DNA of 64,000 nt from NCBI GenBank assembly GCA_050633545.1, contig JBOEGS010000001.1, forward strand, positions 310,001 through 374,000. The letters run 5' to 3'. Each line of letters begins with the position of its first letter. Positions within the stretch are counted from its first letter, which is position 1. The position numbers and the translations under genes are program-made. The DNA is from Litorivita sp050633545. GTDB lineage: Bacteria; Pseudomonadota; Alphaproteobacteria; Rhodobacterales; Rhodobacteraceae. The notes under the pieces are model-generated. The model did no database searches and was not told the DNA's origin. It saw nothing but the letters and a program-made list of their open reading frames with translations. This document shows positions 8,358 through 17,103 of the stretch, piece by piece.

Positions 8358-8771
8358 TCAATCGCTGCGTCCGGCTACAAGATATTGCAGAATCGCGGCG
8401 GGAAAATGGCGGGTCTCGCTATTGTGAAGCAAGGGCAGCGCAATGCCCAACAGGTTTTTGCTGCGATGCGGCGGCAAACGTTCGGTCTCGGTGCGATCAA
8501 GGTCGATGATGAGCGCGGCGGCGGTGGCGGGGGCGGGATCGGCGTGCAAGATGCCGACAAAACGCGCCTCGATGCGGCCGCGGATGGCATCGGGGGCTTC
8601 GGTGATGATCCGGCCGCCCGCGCGGCGCAGCACCGTGCGGTCATCGGCCACAAGCTGCGCGCCCAGCGCCATCAATTCCAGCGCCAGCGCCGATTTGCCC
8701 CGCCCCGACGCGCCGATCAAAATCGCCGCGCGGCCCGCATGGGCCACGGTGGTCGCATGGAGGATCTGCAT
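8358..8771 (-). CDS. hprK: HPr kinase/phosphorylase, short alphaproteobacterial form
   Basis: About 137 residues, the catalytic domain only, without the N-terminal domain of Gram-positive HprK. Walker A GASGRGKSA is at residues 20-28, followed by LVADDRT and the C-terminal region that contacts HPr. It phosphorylates HPr on Ser49. ATG at 8771 (MQILHATTVA) matches the usual family start; a GTG at 8825 would extend the frame through the hairpin at 8775-8814. The hairpin ends 3 bases before this ATG, so ribosome access is probably controlled by it. Confidence 0.9.
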   Translation of the reverse strand: MQILHATTVAHAGRAAILIGASGRGKSALALELMALGAQLVADDRTVLRRAGGRIITEAPDAIRGRIEARFVGILHADPAPATAAALIIDLDRTETERLPPHRSKNLLGIALPLLHNSETRHFPAAILQYLVAGRSD

Positions 8772-8774
8772 GTC

Positions 8775-8814
8775 GTTCAAAAGGCCACCTGCGCGGGCAG
8801 ATGGCCTTTTGAAC
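8775..8814 (-). promoter_or_regulatory. 18-bp hairpin abutting the hprK start codon
   Basis: Arms at 8775-8787 and 8802-8814 are a perfect 13-bp inverted repeat. The centre extends the stem with CTGC/GCAG around a 4-base loop. The one non-Watson-Crick position (8788/8801) is U-G on the minus-strand RNA but C-A on the plus-strand RNA, so the fold fits the chvG-hprK transcript. It begins 26 bases after the chvG stop and ends 3 bases before the hprK ATG. It could end chvIG transcripts (a T4 run is inside the 3' arm), hide the hprK ribosome site, or both. Confidence 0.75.
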
Positions 8815-8840
8815 TCTCGAAACACCCGCGCTGCATCGGC

Positions 8841-10565
8841 TTAGACCGGCAGGCCCACAACAAAGCGCGCGCCCAAAGGATCGGAGGTCACATCGGCCCC
8901 TGTCGGGCGGATATTTTCGGCCCAGATCACGCCGCCATGGGCTTCGACGATCTGTTTGGAAATCGCCAGACCAAGGCCGGAGTTATTGCCGAAATCATTC
9001 TCGGGACGGTGCGAATAGAAGCGTTTGAAAATCTTGGACAGCGATTGTTCGGGGATGCCGGGACCGGTGTCTTCGACCACGACAAGCACGCGGTTTTCAC
9101 GTTGCCGCGCCCAGACGCGGATCGCGTCGCCCTCTTCGCAAAAGCTGGTCGCATTGGTGATCAGATTGACAAAGACCTGCGCCAACCGCGCCTCCAGCCC
9201 GTTGATCACAATGGGATCTTTGGGCAGATCAGAGATGAAATCGACGCCTTTGCTCTTGGCATCTTCGCCCAGAAACTGCGTCAGGTTCGACAGCATATGC
9301 AGCAGATCAAAGGATTCTTGCTCTTCTTTGACAAGCTCGCTGTCGAGGCGCGAGGCGTTGGAGATATCCGACACCAGACGGTCCAGACGGCGCACATCAT
9401 GGTCGATCACATCGAGCAGTTTCTCGCGCTGGTCATCGCGTTTGGCGACCCGCAGCGTGCCCACGGCAGAGCGCAGGCTGGCCAGCGGGTTCTTGATCTC
9501 GTGGCTGACATCGGCGGCGAATTGTTCGTTGCCGTCGATCCGCTCGTATAGGGCCGAGACCATCCCGCGCAACGCGCCCGACAGGCGGCCGATTTCATCG
9601 GGGCGCGCGGTCAGATCGGGAATACGGATGCGCCCCGACTGGCCGCGCCCGCGTTTGTCCGAACCGCCGATTTCCGCCGCCGCCGCCAGATCGGAGATCG
9701 GGTTGGCAATGGTCGAGGCCAGAACGAGGCTCAGCCCGATCGACACCAGCGTGGCGATGATAAACATCTGCAACACCCGCTCGCGCTCGGAGGCGACGAG
9801 GGCGTCGATCTCGCCCGAGGCCGAGGCCAGCGCCACGACGCCGACGGGTTTGCCGTTTTGCATGATCGGGGTGGTGACGGCGAAAAACGTGCCGTCCGGC
9901 CCCTGCCCCGTTTCCACATGGCTGGTGCCTTCGAGCGTGACCGGAACCAGCGCGGCGATCTGGTCGGCCACGGCAACGGTGCGCGGCTCGACCTTCTGCG
10001 CGGCGAAAACGCGGCTGATGCCGTTCCACAGCGTTGTGAGGAAATCGGTGATCACGGTGGGATTGTCGGTGCGGCGCTCTTCGCCCGCTGCCGCGCCGCG
10101 CCCTGCGCCTTGCGACGAGCCGATGAGCGCCTGCGAGGCGTCATAGACGAAGACCTCGACCGAGGAGCGCATATCGAGCCCCGAAAGCGTGCGCTCGACA
10201 TCGACGCCATCGCCGCTGGCGAAAGACACCGGCGCGCCCGTGGGCAATTGCGCCTCGAACACATCGGCGACCAGTTCGGCCTCGGAGACCAGCCCGCTGG
10301 CGCGTTGCTGCGCGAGGCTGTCGCGCGAGGAATTGAGATAGAGAATACCGGCAACCAGAACGTTCAGGGCGATCAAGTTGAAGGTGATGATTTTACGGGT
10401 CAGGGGCGAGCGTTTGAGCGACAACAATCCGCGGCGCTCGCGGCGCACGCGGACCTCGTCTTCGACGGTGCCGTTCGGGGCGACAAAATCGTCGCCCAAA
10501 ACCACATCGCCATCCCGTTTGGAGGGGGCCATGTCGCGCACGCCTATCCTTTCGGCAAGAGCCAT
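8841..10565 (-). CDS. chvG: sensor histidine kinase ChvG
   Basis: 574 residues. An N-terminal cytoplasmic tail leads to one membrane helix (about residues 57-80), a periplasmic sensor region of about 185 residues, a second helix near 267-287, then HAMP, the H-box DVSHEIKNPLASL, N-box NLITNATS and ATP-lid DTGPGIPEQ / NNSGLGLAI. ChvG with ChvI senses acid and envelope stress in Rhizobiales, and is adjacent to pckA and the HPr genes in many alphaproteobacteria. Start ATG 10565 is uncertain; ATG 10532 is possible. Neither has a good ribosome site. Confidence 0.92.
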   Translation of the reverse strand: MALAERIGVRDMAPSKRDGDVVLGDDFVAPNGTVEDEVRVRRERRGLLSLKRSPLTRKIITFNLIALNVLVAGILYLNSSRDSLAQQRASGLVSEAELVADVFEAQLPTGAPVSFASGDGVDVERTLSGLDMRSSVEVFVYDASQALIGSSQGAGRGAAAGEERRTDNPTVITDFLTTLWNGISRVFAAQKVEPRTVAVADQIAALVPVTLEGTSHVETGQGPDGTFFAVTTPIMQNGKPVGVVALASASGEIDALVASERERVLQMFIIATLVSIGLSLVLASTIANPISDLAAAAEIGGSDKRGRGQSGRIRIPDLTARPDEIGRLSGALRGMVSALYERIDGNEQFAADVSHEIKNPLASLRSAVGTLRVAKRDDQREKLLDVIDHDVRRLDRLVSDISNASRLDSELVKEEQESFDLLHMLSNLTQFLGEDAKSKGVDFISDLPKDPIVINGLEARLAQVFVNLITNATSFCEEGDAIRVWARQRENRVLVVVEDTGPGIPEQSLSKIFKRFYSHRPENDFGNNSGLGLAISKQIVEAHGGVIWAENIRPTGADVTSDPLGARFVVGLPV

Positions 10566-10580
10566 CTTGAAAACCGGTCG

Positions 10581-11282
10581 TTATTCTTCGTTATAACGAT
10601 AACCGATCCCGTAAAGCGTCTCAATGGCAGAGAAATCGCCATCCGCAGTGCGCATTTTCTTACGCAGGCGCTTGATGTGGCTGTCGATGGTGCGGTCGTC
10701 GACATAGACCTGATCATCATAGGCGACATCCATCAACTGGTCGCGCGATTTCACAAAACCGGGGCGTTGGGCGAGCGCTTGCAAGAGCAAGAATTCGGTG
10801 ACCGTGAGGGACACGTCATTGCCCTTCCACGACACCGCGTGGCGCAACGGATCCATGCGCAATTCGCCGCGCTCCATGACTTTGGTCTCTTCGGTATCGG
10901 CGACGACCTCGCCTGCGACCGCGTCCTGACGGCGCAAGAGCGCGCGGATGCGTTCGACCAGAAGTCGTTGGGAAAACGGCTTTTTCACGTAATCATCGGC
11001 GCCCATACGCAGGCCGAGCACTTCGTCGATCTCGTCATCTTTCGAGGTCAGGAAGATCACCGGCATTGCGGTTTTCTGGCGCAGACGCTGCAGCAGGTCC
11101 ATCCCGTCCATACGCGGCATCTTGATGTCCAGCACGGCCATATCGGGGAGCTTTTTGTTAAAAGCATCCAACGCTTGTTGACCGTCATGATATGTTTCGA
11201 CTTCGAAACCCTCTGCCTCGAGGGTCATCGCGACCGACGTCAGGATATTCCTGTCATCGTCCACAAGGGCGATTTTCGACAT
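10581..11282 (-). CDS. chvI: OmpR-family response regulator ChvI
   Basis: 233 residues. The receiver domain has the acidic pair DDD (residues 8-10) and phospho-acceptor Asp52 in VLDIKMPRMDG; the C-terminal winged helix contains DDRTIDSHIKRLRKK. ATG 11282 has AAGGA 8 bases upstream and is preferred to the in-frame ATG at 11324. It is transcribed before chvG, 15 bases apart. It is divergent from pckA, which is a plausible target given the long shared intergenic region. Confidence 0.93.
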   Translation of the reverse strand: MSKIALVDDDRNILTSVAMTLEAEGFEVETYHDGQQALDAFNKKLPDMAVLDIKMPRMDGMDLLQRLRQKTAMPVIFLTSKDDEIDEVLGLRMGADDYVKKPFSQRLLVERIRALLRRQDAVAGEVVADTEETKVMERGELRMDPLRHAVSWKGNDVSLTVTEFLLLQALAQRPGFVKSRDQLMDVAYDDQVYVDDRTIDSHIKRLRKKMRTADGDFSAIETLYGIGYRYNEE

Positions 11283-11672
11283 GGTTGTATTCCTTGTACT
11301 GCTCTTATTGCCTGTTTTTTTCAATCTTTATGCGCCCTTTTAAGCGCCGCAGGCAATCCCAAATGCGAATCGGTCCAGATCCAACGCCTCATTTAGGACA
11401 AAAAGTTCTTAGGAATGGCTAAATTGCCTCACTTTTGTGGTTAACCGCTGTTTTGCTCCGGTCTGGCCCGTGTCTTGATGGACACGCGCAACAAACTGAT
11501 TGCGCTAAACCACTTATGTTTGCGCAAACTGCGCAAAACCGTCCTGTTCCTTTACAGAAACGTCATGTTAAGACGCTGCCTATCGGGCCATCATCGGCCC
11601 GTTCGGCGTTTGGGTGATCCGACGCTGGTTGAGGAGACCGCCGCACTCACGCGGCTACAGGAGCTTGGCAAT
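11283..11672. other. 390-bp chvI-pckA divergent regulatory region
   Basis: No credible gene lies here. It is richer in A/T than the flanks and holds the promoters of both genes. Visible elements are a GGTTAACC palindrome (11439-11446), a CGTGTC-6-GACACG dyad (11469-11486), and TGCGCAAA repeated with 9-bp spacing (11521-11538) inside a TTTGCGCAAA context. Which, if any, is bound by ChvI is not known. Confidence 0.6.
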
Positions 11673-13271
11673 ATGACATTTGGACGGGTAAACCCGCAAT
11701 TCCGACTGGAAGATCAAGGGATCGAAGGTCTGGGCAATGTCTCTTACAATCTTATGGAGCCCGCGCTGATTGAAGCCGCGCTCAAGAACGGCGAGGGCAC
11801 CCTTGGCAAAGGCGGCGCATTCTTGTGCAGCACCGGCAAATTCACCGGACGTTCGCCCAAAGACAAACATGTGGTCAAAACCGACAGCGTGATCGACACC
11901 ATATGGTGGGAAAACAACGCCGCCATGTCGCCCGAAGGCTTTGACGCGCTGCATGCCGATATGCTCGCCCATATGAAGGGCAAGGACTATTACGTTCAGG
12001 ATCTGATCGGCGGCGCCGATCCGGCCCATTCGATCAATGTGCGTATGGTCACCGAGCTGGCATGGCACGGGCTGTTCATCCGCCACATGCTGCGCCGTCC
12101 CGAACGCGCCGCGCTGGACAGCTTTATCGCCGATTTCACCGTCATCAACTGCCCCAGCTTCCAAGCGGACCCTGCCAAGCATGATTGCCGTTCCGAGACC
12201 GTGATTGCGATGAACTTCGACAAGAAGCTGATTTTGATCGGCGGCACCGAATATGCGGGCGAGAACAAGAAATCTGTCTTTACCCTGCTCAACTACCTGC
12301 TGCCCGAAAAAGGCATTATGCCGATGCATTGCTCGGCCAACCACGCCACGGGCAACCCCGTCGACACCGCCATCTTCTTTGGCCTGTCGGGCACCGGCAA
12401 AACCACCCTGTCGGCCGATCCCTCGCGCACGCTGATCGGCGATGACGAACATGGTTGGTCGGATCGCGGCACCTTCAACTTCGAGGGCGGCTGCTATGCC
12501 AAAACCATCAACCTCTCGCCCGAGGCCGAGCCGGAAATCTATGCGACCACCAGCAAATTCGGCACCGTGATCGAGAATATGGTCTATGATCCCGAGACCT
12601 TCGAACTTGATTTCGAAGACAGCTCGCTGACCGAGAACATGCGCTGCGCCTACCCGCTGGAATACATTTCCAACGCCTCGGACAATGCGATGGGCGGGCA
12701 CCCCAAGAACGTGATCTTGCTGACCTGTGATGCTTACGGCGTTCTGCCTCCGATCTCGCGGCTGACCCCTGCGCAGGCGATGTATCACTTCTTGTCGGGC
12801 TTCACCTCGAAAACTCCGGGCACCGAACGCGGCGTTGTCGAGCCGACACCGACCTTCTCGACCTGCTTTGGCGCGCCCTTCATGCCGCGCCGCCCCGAGG
12901 CCTACGGCGATCTGTTGCGCGAGAAAATCGCCAAACACGGCGCGACCTGCTGGCTGGTGAACACCGGTTGGACCGGCGGTATGTTCGGCACCGGCAGCCG
13001 CATGCCGATCAAAGCGACCCGCGCGCTTTTGACCGCCGCATTGGAAGGCACGCTGAACACCGCCGAATTCCGCAAGGACGAGAACTTCGGCTTTGATGTG
13101 CCGGTCTCGGTCGCAGGGGTGGACGATACATTGCTCGATCCGCGCCAGACATGGGCCGATGGCGCCGCCTATGATGCGCAGGCGGCCAAGCTGGTGCAGA
13201 TGTTTGCCGATAACTTCGAGCAATATGTGCCCTATATCGACGACGATGTGAAAGCCGCCGCAATCGGCTAG
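11673..13271 (+). CDS. pckA: phosphoenolpyruvate carboxykinase (ATP)
   Basis: 532 residues, the normal length of the ATP-type enzyme that converts oxaloacetate to PEP in gluconeogenesis. Visible are CSTGKFTGRSPKDKHVV, the kinase-1a loop GLSGTGKTTLS and the metal-site LIGDDEHGW. ATG 11673 has an AGGAG ribosome site and begins MTFGRVNPQ like homologues; the ATG codons further upstream only extend into the promoter region. A strong terminator follows. Confidence 0.95.
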   Translation: MTFGRVNPQFRLEDQGIEGLGNVSYNLMEPALIEAALKNGEGTLGKGGAFLCSTGKFTGRSPKDKHVVKTDSVIDTIWWENNAAMSPEGFDALHADMLAHMKGKDYYVQDLIGGADPAHSINVRMVTELAWHGLFIRHMLRRPERAALDSFIADFTVINCPSFQADPAKHDCRSETVIAMNFDKKLILIGGTEYAGENKKSVFTLLNYLLPEKGIMPMHCSANHATGNPVDTAIFFGLSGTGKTTLSADPSRTLIGDDEHGWSDRGTFNFEGGCYAKTINLSPEAEPEIYATTSKFGTVIENMVYDPETFELDFEDSSLTENMRCAYPLEYISNASDNAMGGHPKNVILLTCDAYGVLPPISRLTPAQAMYHFLSGFTSKTPGTERGVVEPTPTFSTCFGAPFMPRRPEAYGDLLREKIAKHGATCWLVNTGWTGGMFGTGSRMPIKATRALLTAALEGTLNTAEFRKDENFGFDVPVSVAGVDDTLLDPRQTWADGAAYDAQAAKLVQMFADNFEQYVPYIDDDVKAAAIG

Positions 13272-13293
13272 GCCACGCGCCATCATGAAAATC

Positions 13294-13329
13294 AAAGCCC
13301 CGCTGCAGATGATGCAGCGGGGCTTTTTT
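13294..13329 (+). terminator. Rho-independent terminator of pckA
   Basis: AAAGCCCCGCTGCA (13294-13307) pairs perfectly with TGCAGCGGGGCTTT (13313-13326), and T6 completes the tail. The A-run on the 5' arm means it can also work for the convergent permease gene. Confidence 0.9.
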
Positions 13330-13370
13330 ATGGGTTGGGTATGGGGGGCTGGCTTTGCGGTCTGGACCGC

Positions 13371-14153
13371 TCAGGCGATGAGCGCGCGGCGGATGAGGTT
13401 CAGCCCCGCCAGCAAAAGCACCACCATCGTGGCGCGGCGAAACTGCGCCTGATCGATGCGGTCTTGCAGGCGCAAGCCGATCCCCATGCCGATCAACGCA
13501 GGCACGACGAGCATCACGGAAAACGGCAATGTTGCGCGGCTGAGCACGCCCGATGTGACATGCGCGCCCAAAAGCGCCACGGCGCCAAGGCCGTAGATCA
13601 CCCCCTGCACCCGCATCTGCTCTTGTTTGGGCGTGTCCATCGCGGTCAAAAGCGCCACGGTGGGCGGTCCCCACACGCCGGAAAACCCGCCGATAAATCC
13701 GGCAAAGGCGCCGATCCCCGCCTCGATACGCGCCGAAGGGGGCGCGGCCAGGCGCAATTGGCGGCCCATCATCTGGCTGATGGCGAAGATCGTGATCGGC
13801 ACGCCGATCGCGGCGAGCATCACCGGCACCGGCAAGACCCGCACCAATTGCGCCGAGAGCAAAAGCATCACGCCCCCAGCCGCCAAAAAGCGCCAGAACT
13901 TGCGGATCGATTGCGCGGCGGCGCGCGGCCCTTGGCGCAGGGCCTGCCAGCCGTTGGTCACAAGCGTCGGCACGATCAATCCGGCCAAGGCCAGTTCGGG
14001 CGAGACCAGCGCGCCCAGCCCCGAGATCATCATCATCGGCATGGCAAATCCGACAAGGCCCTTGACCACCCCCGCAAACAATCCCACCGCCAGACACATA
14101 AGTGCGACAGAAGGTGACAGATCCAGTGCGGCGAGCGGGGCGTATATATCCAT
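13371..14153 (-). CDS. sulfite exporter TauE/SafE family permease
   Basis: 260 residues with about eight hydrophobic helices and the paired Gly/Pro-rich half repeats of the family: GLFAGVVKGLVGFAMPMM in the first half and GAFAGFIGGFSGVWGPP in the second. Family members move sulfite, sulfoacetate or other small organosulfur anions across the inner membrane; the substrate here is unknown. It is a single gene, convergent with pckA. Confidence 0.85.
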   Translation of the reverse strand: MDIYAPLAALDLSPSVALMCLAVGLFAGVVKGLVGFAMPMMMISGLGALVSPELALAGLIVPTLVTNGWQALRQGPRAAAQSIRKFWRFLAAGGVMLLLSAQLVRVLPVPVMLAAIGVPITIFAISQMMGRQLRLAAPPSARIEAGIGAFAGFIGGFSGVWGPPTVALLTAMDTPKQEQMRVQGVIYGLGAVALLGAHVTSGVLSRATLPFSVMLVVPALIGMGIGLRLQDRIDQAQFRRATMVVLLLAGLNLIRRALIA

Positions 14154-14299
14154 ATGCCTCCCTTAGCAGGTTTCGCTAGCGCAGCATCGAAAAATTTCAA
14201 CGCGTAATTTTCGATCAAAACAAACGATAAAGTCGCATAAATGTTGCGCTGCACCTGCAAAGTGATTAAACCAAGGCCAGACAAAAAAGGACATGATTC

Positions 14300-15988
14300 A
14301 TGGCTCATGACGGACAAGGACACGCGATGACAGACAGCATCATTCTCCCCGATCTTCTGGCGCTGACAGGGGCCGCCGTGCCGCCCGTCGAGGCGGTGTT
14401 GGAGCAGGCCAAAACGGTCGTGCGCGCACGTGTCGAGGTCGAGGGCCGCGTGTCCGCGCGCGAAGTCGAAAAAGAGCAAACCGCCACCCACGGGCTTGCG
14501 TGGCTGGCCACCTATGTCGAATCCCTGCGCCAGATGCAAAAATGGGCCGAGAAGCTGCAAGGCGAGGGCAAATTTGGCGAGATCGAGCAATTGATCCACC
14601 AGATCGCCTTTGGCGAATATCTGATGCAGATCGGCGGCGGCATTCAAATGAGCCAGAACGAAATGGTGCGCCTGCATGATCTGGGTCTGGGCGCCGAGGC
14701 TCTGGCGGCGTTGCAAACCGCCGAGATCGGCGCATTGATGGGTTCGGGCAACAGCCAAGCCGCGCGGATGCGTCTGGCCGAACTGATGGTCGAACAGCAG
14801 GCCAACGGCATGTTCGGCGCCTCGGGCCTTGATGAAGAGCTGGAAATGATCCGCGATCAGTTCCGCCGCTATGCCACGGAAAAGGTAGAACCTTTTGCCC
14901 ATGAATGGCACCTCAAGGACGAATTGATCCCGATGTCGGTGATCGAAGAGCTGTCCGAAATGGGCGTCTTTGGCCTGACCATTCCCGAAGAATTCGGCGG
15001 TTTCGGCCTGTCCAAAGCCTCGATGGTTGTGGTGTCCGAGGAACTGTCGCGCGGCTATATCGGGGTTGGCTCGCTGGCCACCCGCTCGGAAATCGCGGCC
15101 GAATTGATCCTGTGCGGCGGCACCGACGCGCAAAAGCAAAAATGGTTGCCGGGTCTGGCCTCGGGCGAGATCCTGCCCACCGCCGTGTTCACCGAGCCGA
15201 ACACCGGATCGGACCTTGCCTCGCTGCGCGCCCGCGCGGTCAAGGACGAGAATGGCGACTATAAAATCACCGGCAACAAAACATGGATCACCCACGCCGC
15301 GCGCACCCATGTGATGACGGTTCTGGCGCGCACCGATCCGTCGAACAATGATCACCGCGGCCTGTCGATGTTCCTCGCGGAAAAGACTCCCGGCGATGAT
15401 GCCAACCCCTTCCCGACCGAAGGCATGACCGGCGGCGAGATCGAAGTTCTGGGCTATCGCGGCATGAAGGAATACGAGCTGGGTTTCGACAACTTCCATG
15501 TGAAGGGCGAGAACCTTTTGGGCGGCGAAGAGGGCAAAGGTTTCAAGCAGTTGATGCAGACCTTTGAAGCCGCGCGCATCCAGACGGCAGCGCGCGCCAT
15601 CGGCGTGGCGCAGGCGGCTTTGGACGTGGGCTTGCAATATGCACTCGACCGCAAGGCCTTTGACAGCCAGTTGGTGAATTTCCCCCGTGTGGCGGGCAAA
15701 TTGGCGATGATGGCGGTCGAGATCACCATCGCGCGCCAGTTGACCTATTTCTCGGCCTTCGAGAAGGACCAAGAGCGCCGCTGCGACGTCGAGGCGGGCA
15801 TGGCAAAGCTTTTGGGCGCGCGCGTGGCATGGGCCTGCGCCGACAATGCGCTGCAAATCCACGGCGGCAACGGCTTTGCCTTGGAATACACCATCAGCCG
15901 CATCCTGTGCGATGCGCGTATCCTCAACATTTTCGAGGGCGCGGCGGAGATTCAGGCGCAGGTGATCGCGCGCCGTTTGCTCGGCTGA
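14300..15988 (+). CDS. mcd: (2S)-methylsuccinyl-CoA dehydrogenase
   Basis: 562 residues, about 170 longer than a standard acyl-CoA dehydrogenase. The N-terminal extension is characteristic of methylsuccinyl-CoA dehydrogenase of the ethylmalonyl-CoA pathway, which oxidises methylsuccinyl-CoA to mesaconyl-CoA during acetate assimilation. The dehydrogenase core shows FTEPNTGSDLASLRA, ITGNKTWITHA, and C-terminal QIHGGNGFALEYTISRILCDAR. ATG 14300 has AAAGGA upstream; ATG 14327 is an alternative. Function is inferred from length and motifs; ccr and mch are not in the window. Confidence 0.85.
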   Translation: MAHDGQGHAMTDSIILPDLLALTGAAVPPVEAVLEQAKTVVRARVEVEGRVSAREVEKEQTATHGLAWLATYVESLRQMQKWAEKLQGEGKFGEIEQLIHQIAFGEYLMQIGGGIQMSQNEMVRLHDLGLGAEALAALQTAEIGALMGSGNSQAARMRLAELMVEQQANGMFGASGLDEELEMIRDQFRRYATEKVEPFAHEWHLKDELIPMSVIEELSEMGVFGLTIPEEFGGFGLSKASMVVVSEELSRGYIGVGSLATRSEIAAELILCGGTDAQKQKWLPGLASGEILPTAVFTEPNTGSDLASLRARAVKDENGDYKITGNKTWITHAARTHVMTVLARTDPSNNDHRGLSMFLAEKTPGDDANPFPTEGMTGGEIEVLGYRGMKEYELGFDNFHVKGENLLGGEEGKGFKQLMQTFEAARIQTAARAIGVAQAALDVGLQYALDRKAFDSQLVNFPRVAGKLAMMAVEITIARQLTYFSAFEKDQERRCDVEAGMAKLLGARVAWACADNALQIHGGNGFALEYTISRILCDARILNIFEGAAEIQAQVIARRLLG

Positions 15989-16010
15989 TCCCCCCCTCCG
16001 CGACAAAATC

Positions 16011-16046
16011 AAACCGCCCCGAGCAGCTTTTGCACGGGGCGGTTTT
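16011..16046 (+). terminator. Rho-independent terminator of mcd
   Basis: AAACCGCCCCG (16011-16021) pairs with CGGGGCGGTTT (16035-16045) and is followed by a short T-run, 22 bases past the mcd stop. It separates mcd from the next gene. Confidence 0.85.
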
Positions 16047-16190
16047 GCGTTTTCAGGGGGGCAAGCGCGGGGTCGTTTTGCATTTGGGCGGCGGCAAAGT
16101 AATTGACATTGACACATATTGCCGCGCCGCGTAATTTCGCGCAGCTTGGCGGAACACCCCGCCCCCTATTTTACAAGGAACGCGCGCCCC

Positions 16191-17021
16191 ATGACCCAAC
16201 CTTGCATTATCTGCTGTGCCATCACCGGATCGGTCCCCACCAAGGCCGACAACCCCGCTGTGCCGATCACCGTGGCCGAACAGATCGAAAGCACCCATGA
16301 GGCCTATGAGGCCGGTGCAAGCATTGTGCACGCCCATGTGCGCAATGCCGATGGCACGCCCGGGTCGGACCCCGAACGCTTTGCCGCGCTGCAAGAGGGC
16401 ATCCGCAAACATTGCCCCGAAATGATCGTCCAGTTTTCCACCGGCGGGCGCTCCGGCGCGGGCAAAACGCGCGGCGGGATGCTCGATTTGCGCCCCGATA
16501 TGGCCTCGCTCTCGGTCGGGTCGAACAATTTTCCGACGCGGGTCTATGAGAATTCTCCCGATCTGGTGGATTGGCTGGCCTCCGAGATGAAAACCTATGA
16601 CATCAAACCCGAGGTCGAAGCCTTTGATTTGAGCCATATTTTCCAAGCCGCCGCGATGAACCGCGATGGCCGCATTCCCGGGCGGCTTTATGTGCAATTC
16701 GTGATGGGTGTGAAAAACGCCATGCCCGTCGACCGCGAGGTGTTTGATTTTTATATCAAAACCCTCAAGCGTCTGGCGCCCGATGCCGATTGGTGCGCGG
16801 CGGGGATCGGCAAGGACCAGATCACGGTGAACGAATGGGTCGTAGCGGCGGGCGGTCATGCGCGCGCCGGATTGGAGGACAACGTGCGGCTGGATCGCGA
16901 CACGCTGGCCCCGTCGAATGCGGCTTTGGTCAAACGGGTCGCGGACCTTTGCGAGAAATACGAGCGCCCCGTGGCCACCCCCGCACAGGCGCGCGAGATC
17001 CTCGATCTGCGCGCGGTTTAA
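16191..17021 (+). CDS. 3-keto-5-aminohexanoate cleavage enzyme family (BKACE)
   Basis: 276 residues, a TIM-barrel zinc-dependent beta-keto acid cleavage enzyme. IVHAHVRNADG supplies the two His metal ligands, and VQFSTGGRSG and PEVEAFDLSHI are family blocks. The founding member cleaves 3-keto-5-aminohexanoate with acetyl-CoA in lysine fermentation; other members act on different beta-keto acids, so the substrate is open. ATG 16191 with AAGGA 10 bases upstream is preferred over ATG 16119. Confidence 0.85.
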   Translation: MTQPCIICCAITGSVPTKADNPAVPITVAEQIESTHEAYEAGASIVHAHVRNADGTPGSDPERFAALQEGIRKHCPEMIVQFSTGGRSGAGKTRGGMLDLRPDMASLSVGSNNFPTRVYENSPDLVDWLASEMKTYDIKPEVEAFDLSHIFQAAAMNRDGRIPGRLYVQFVMGVKNAMPVDREVFDFYIKTLKRLAPDADWCAAGIGKDQITVNEWVVAAGGHARAGLEDNVRLDRDTLAPSNAALVKRVADLCEKYERPVATPAQAREILDLRAV

Positions 17022-17070
17022 GCCGCCCGCGCCCCGCGCGGCGCCCCTTCAGGATCCCCATGCAAAACAT

Positions 17071-17099
17071 CGCCCGCGCCTCATCACAAGGCGCGGGCG
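17071..17099. terminator. hairpin between convergent BKACE and SLAC1-like genes
   Basis: CGCCCGCGCCT (17071-17081) pairs perfectly with AGGCGCGGGCG (17089-17099) over a 7-base loop. There is no T-run on either side, so it is a GC-rich stop structure, not a textbook terminator. Confidence 0.55.
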
Positions 17100-17103
17100 G
17101 TGC

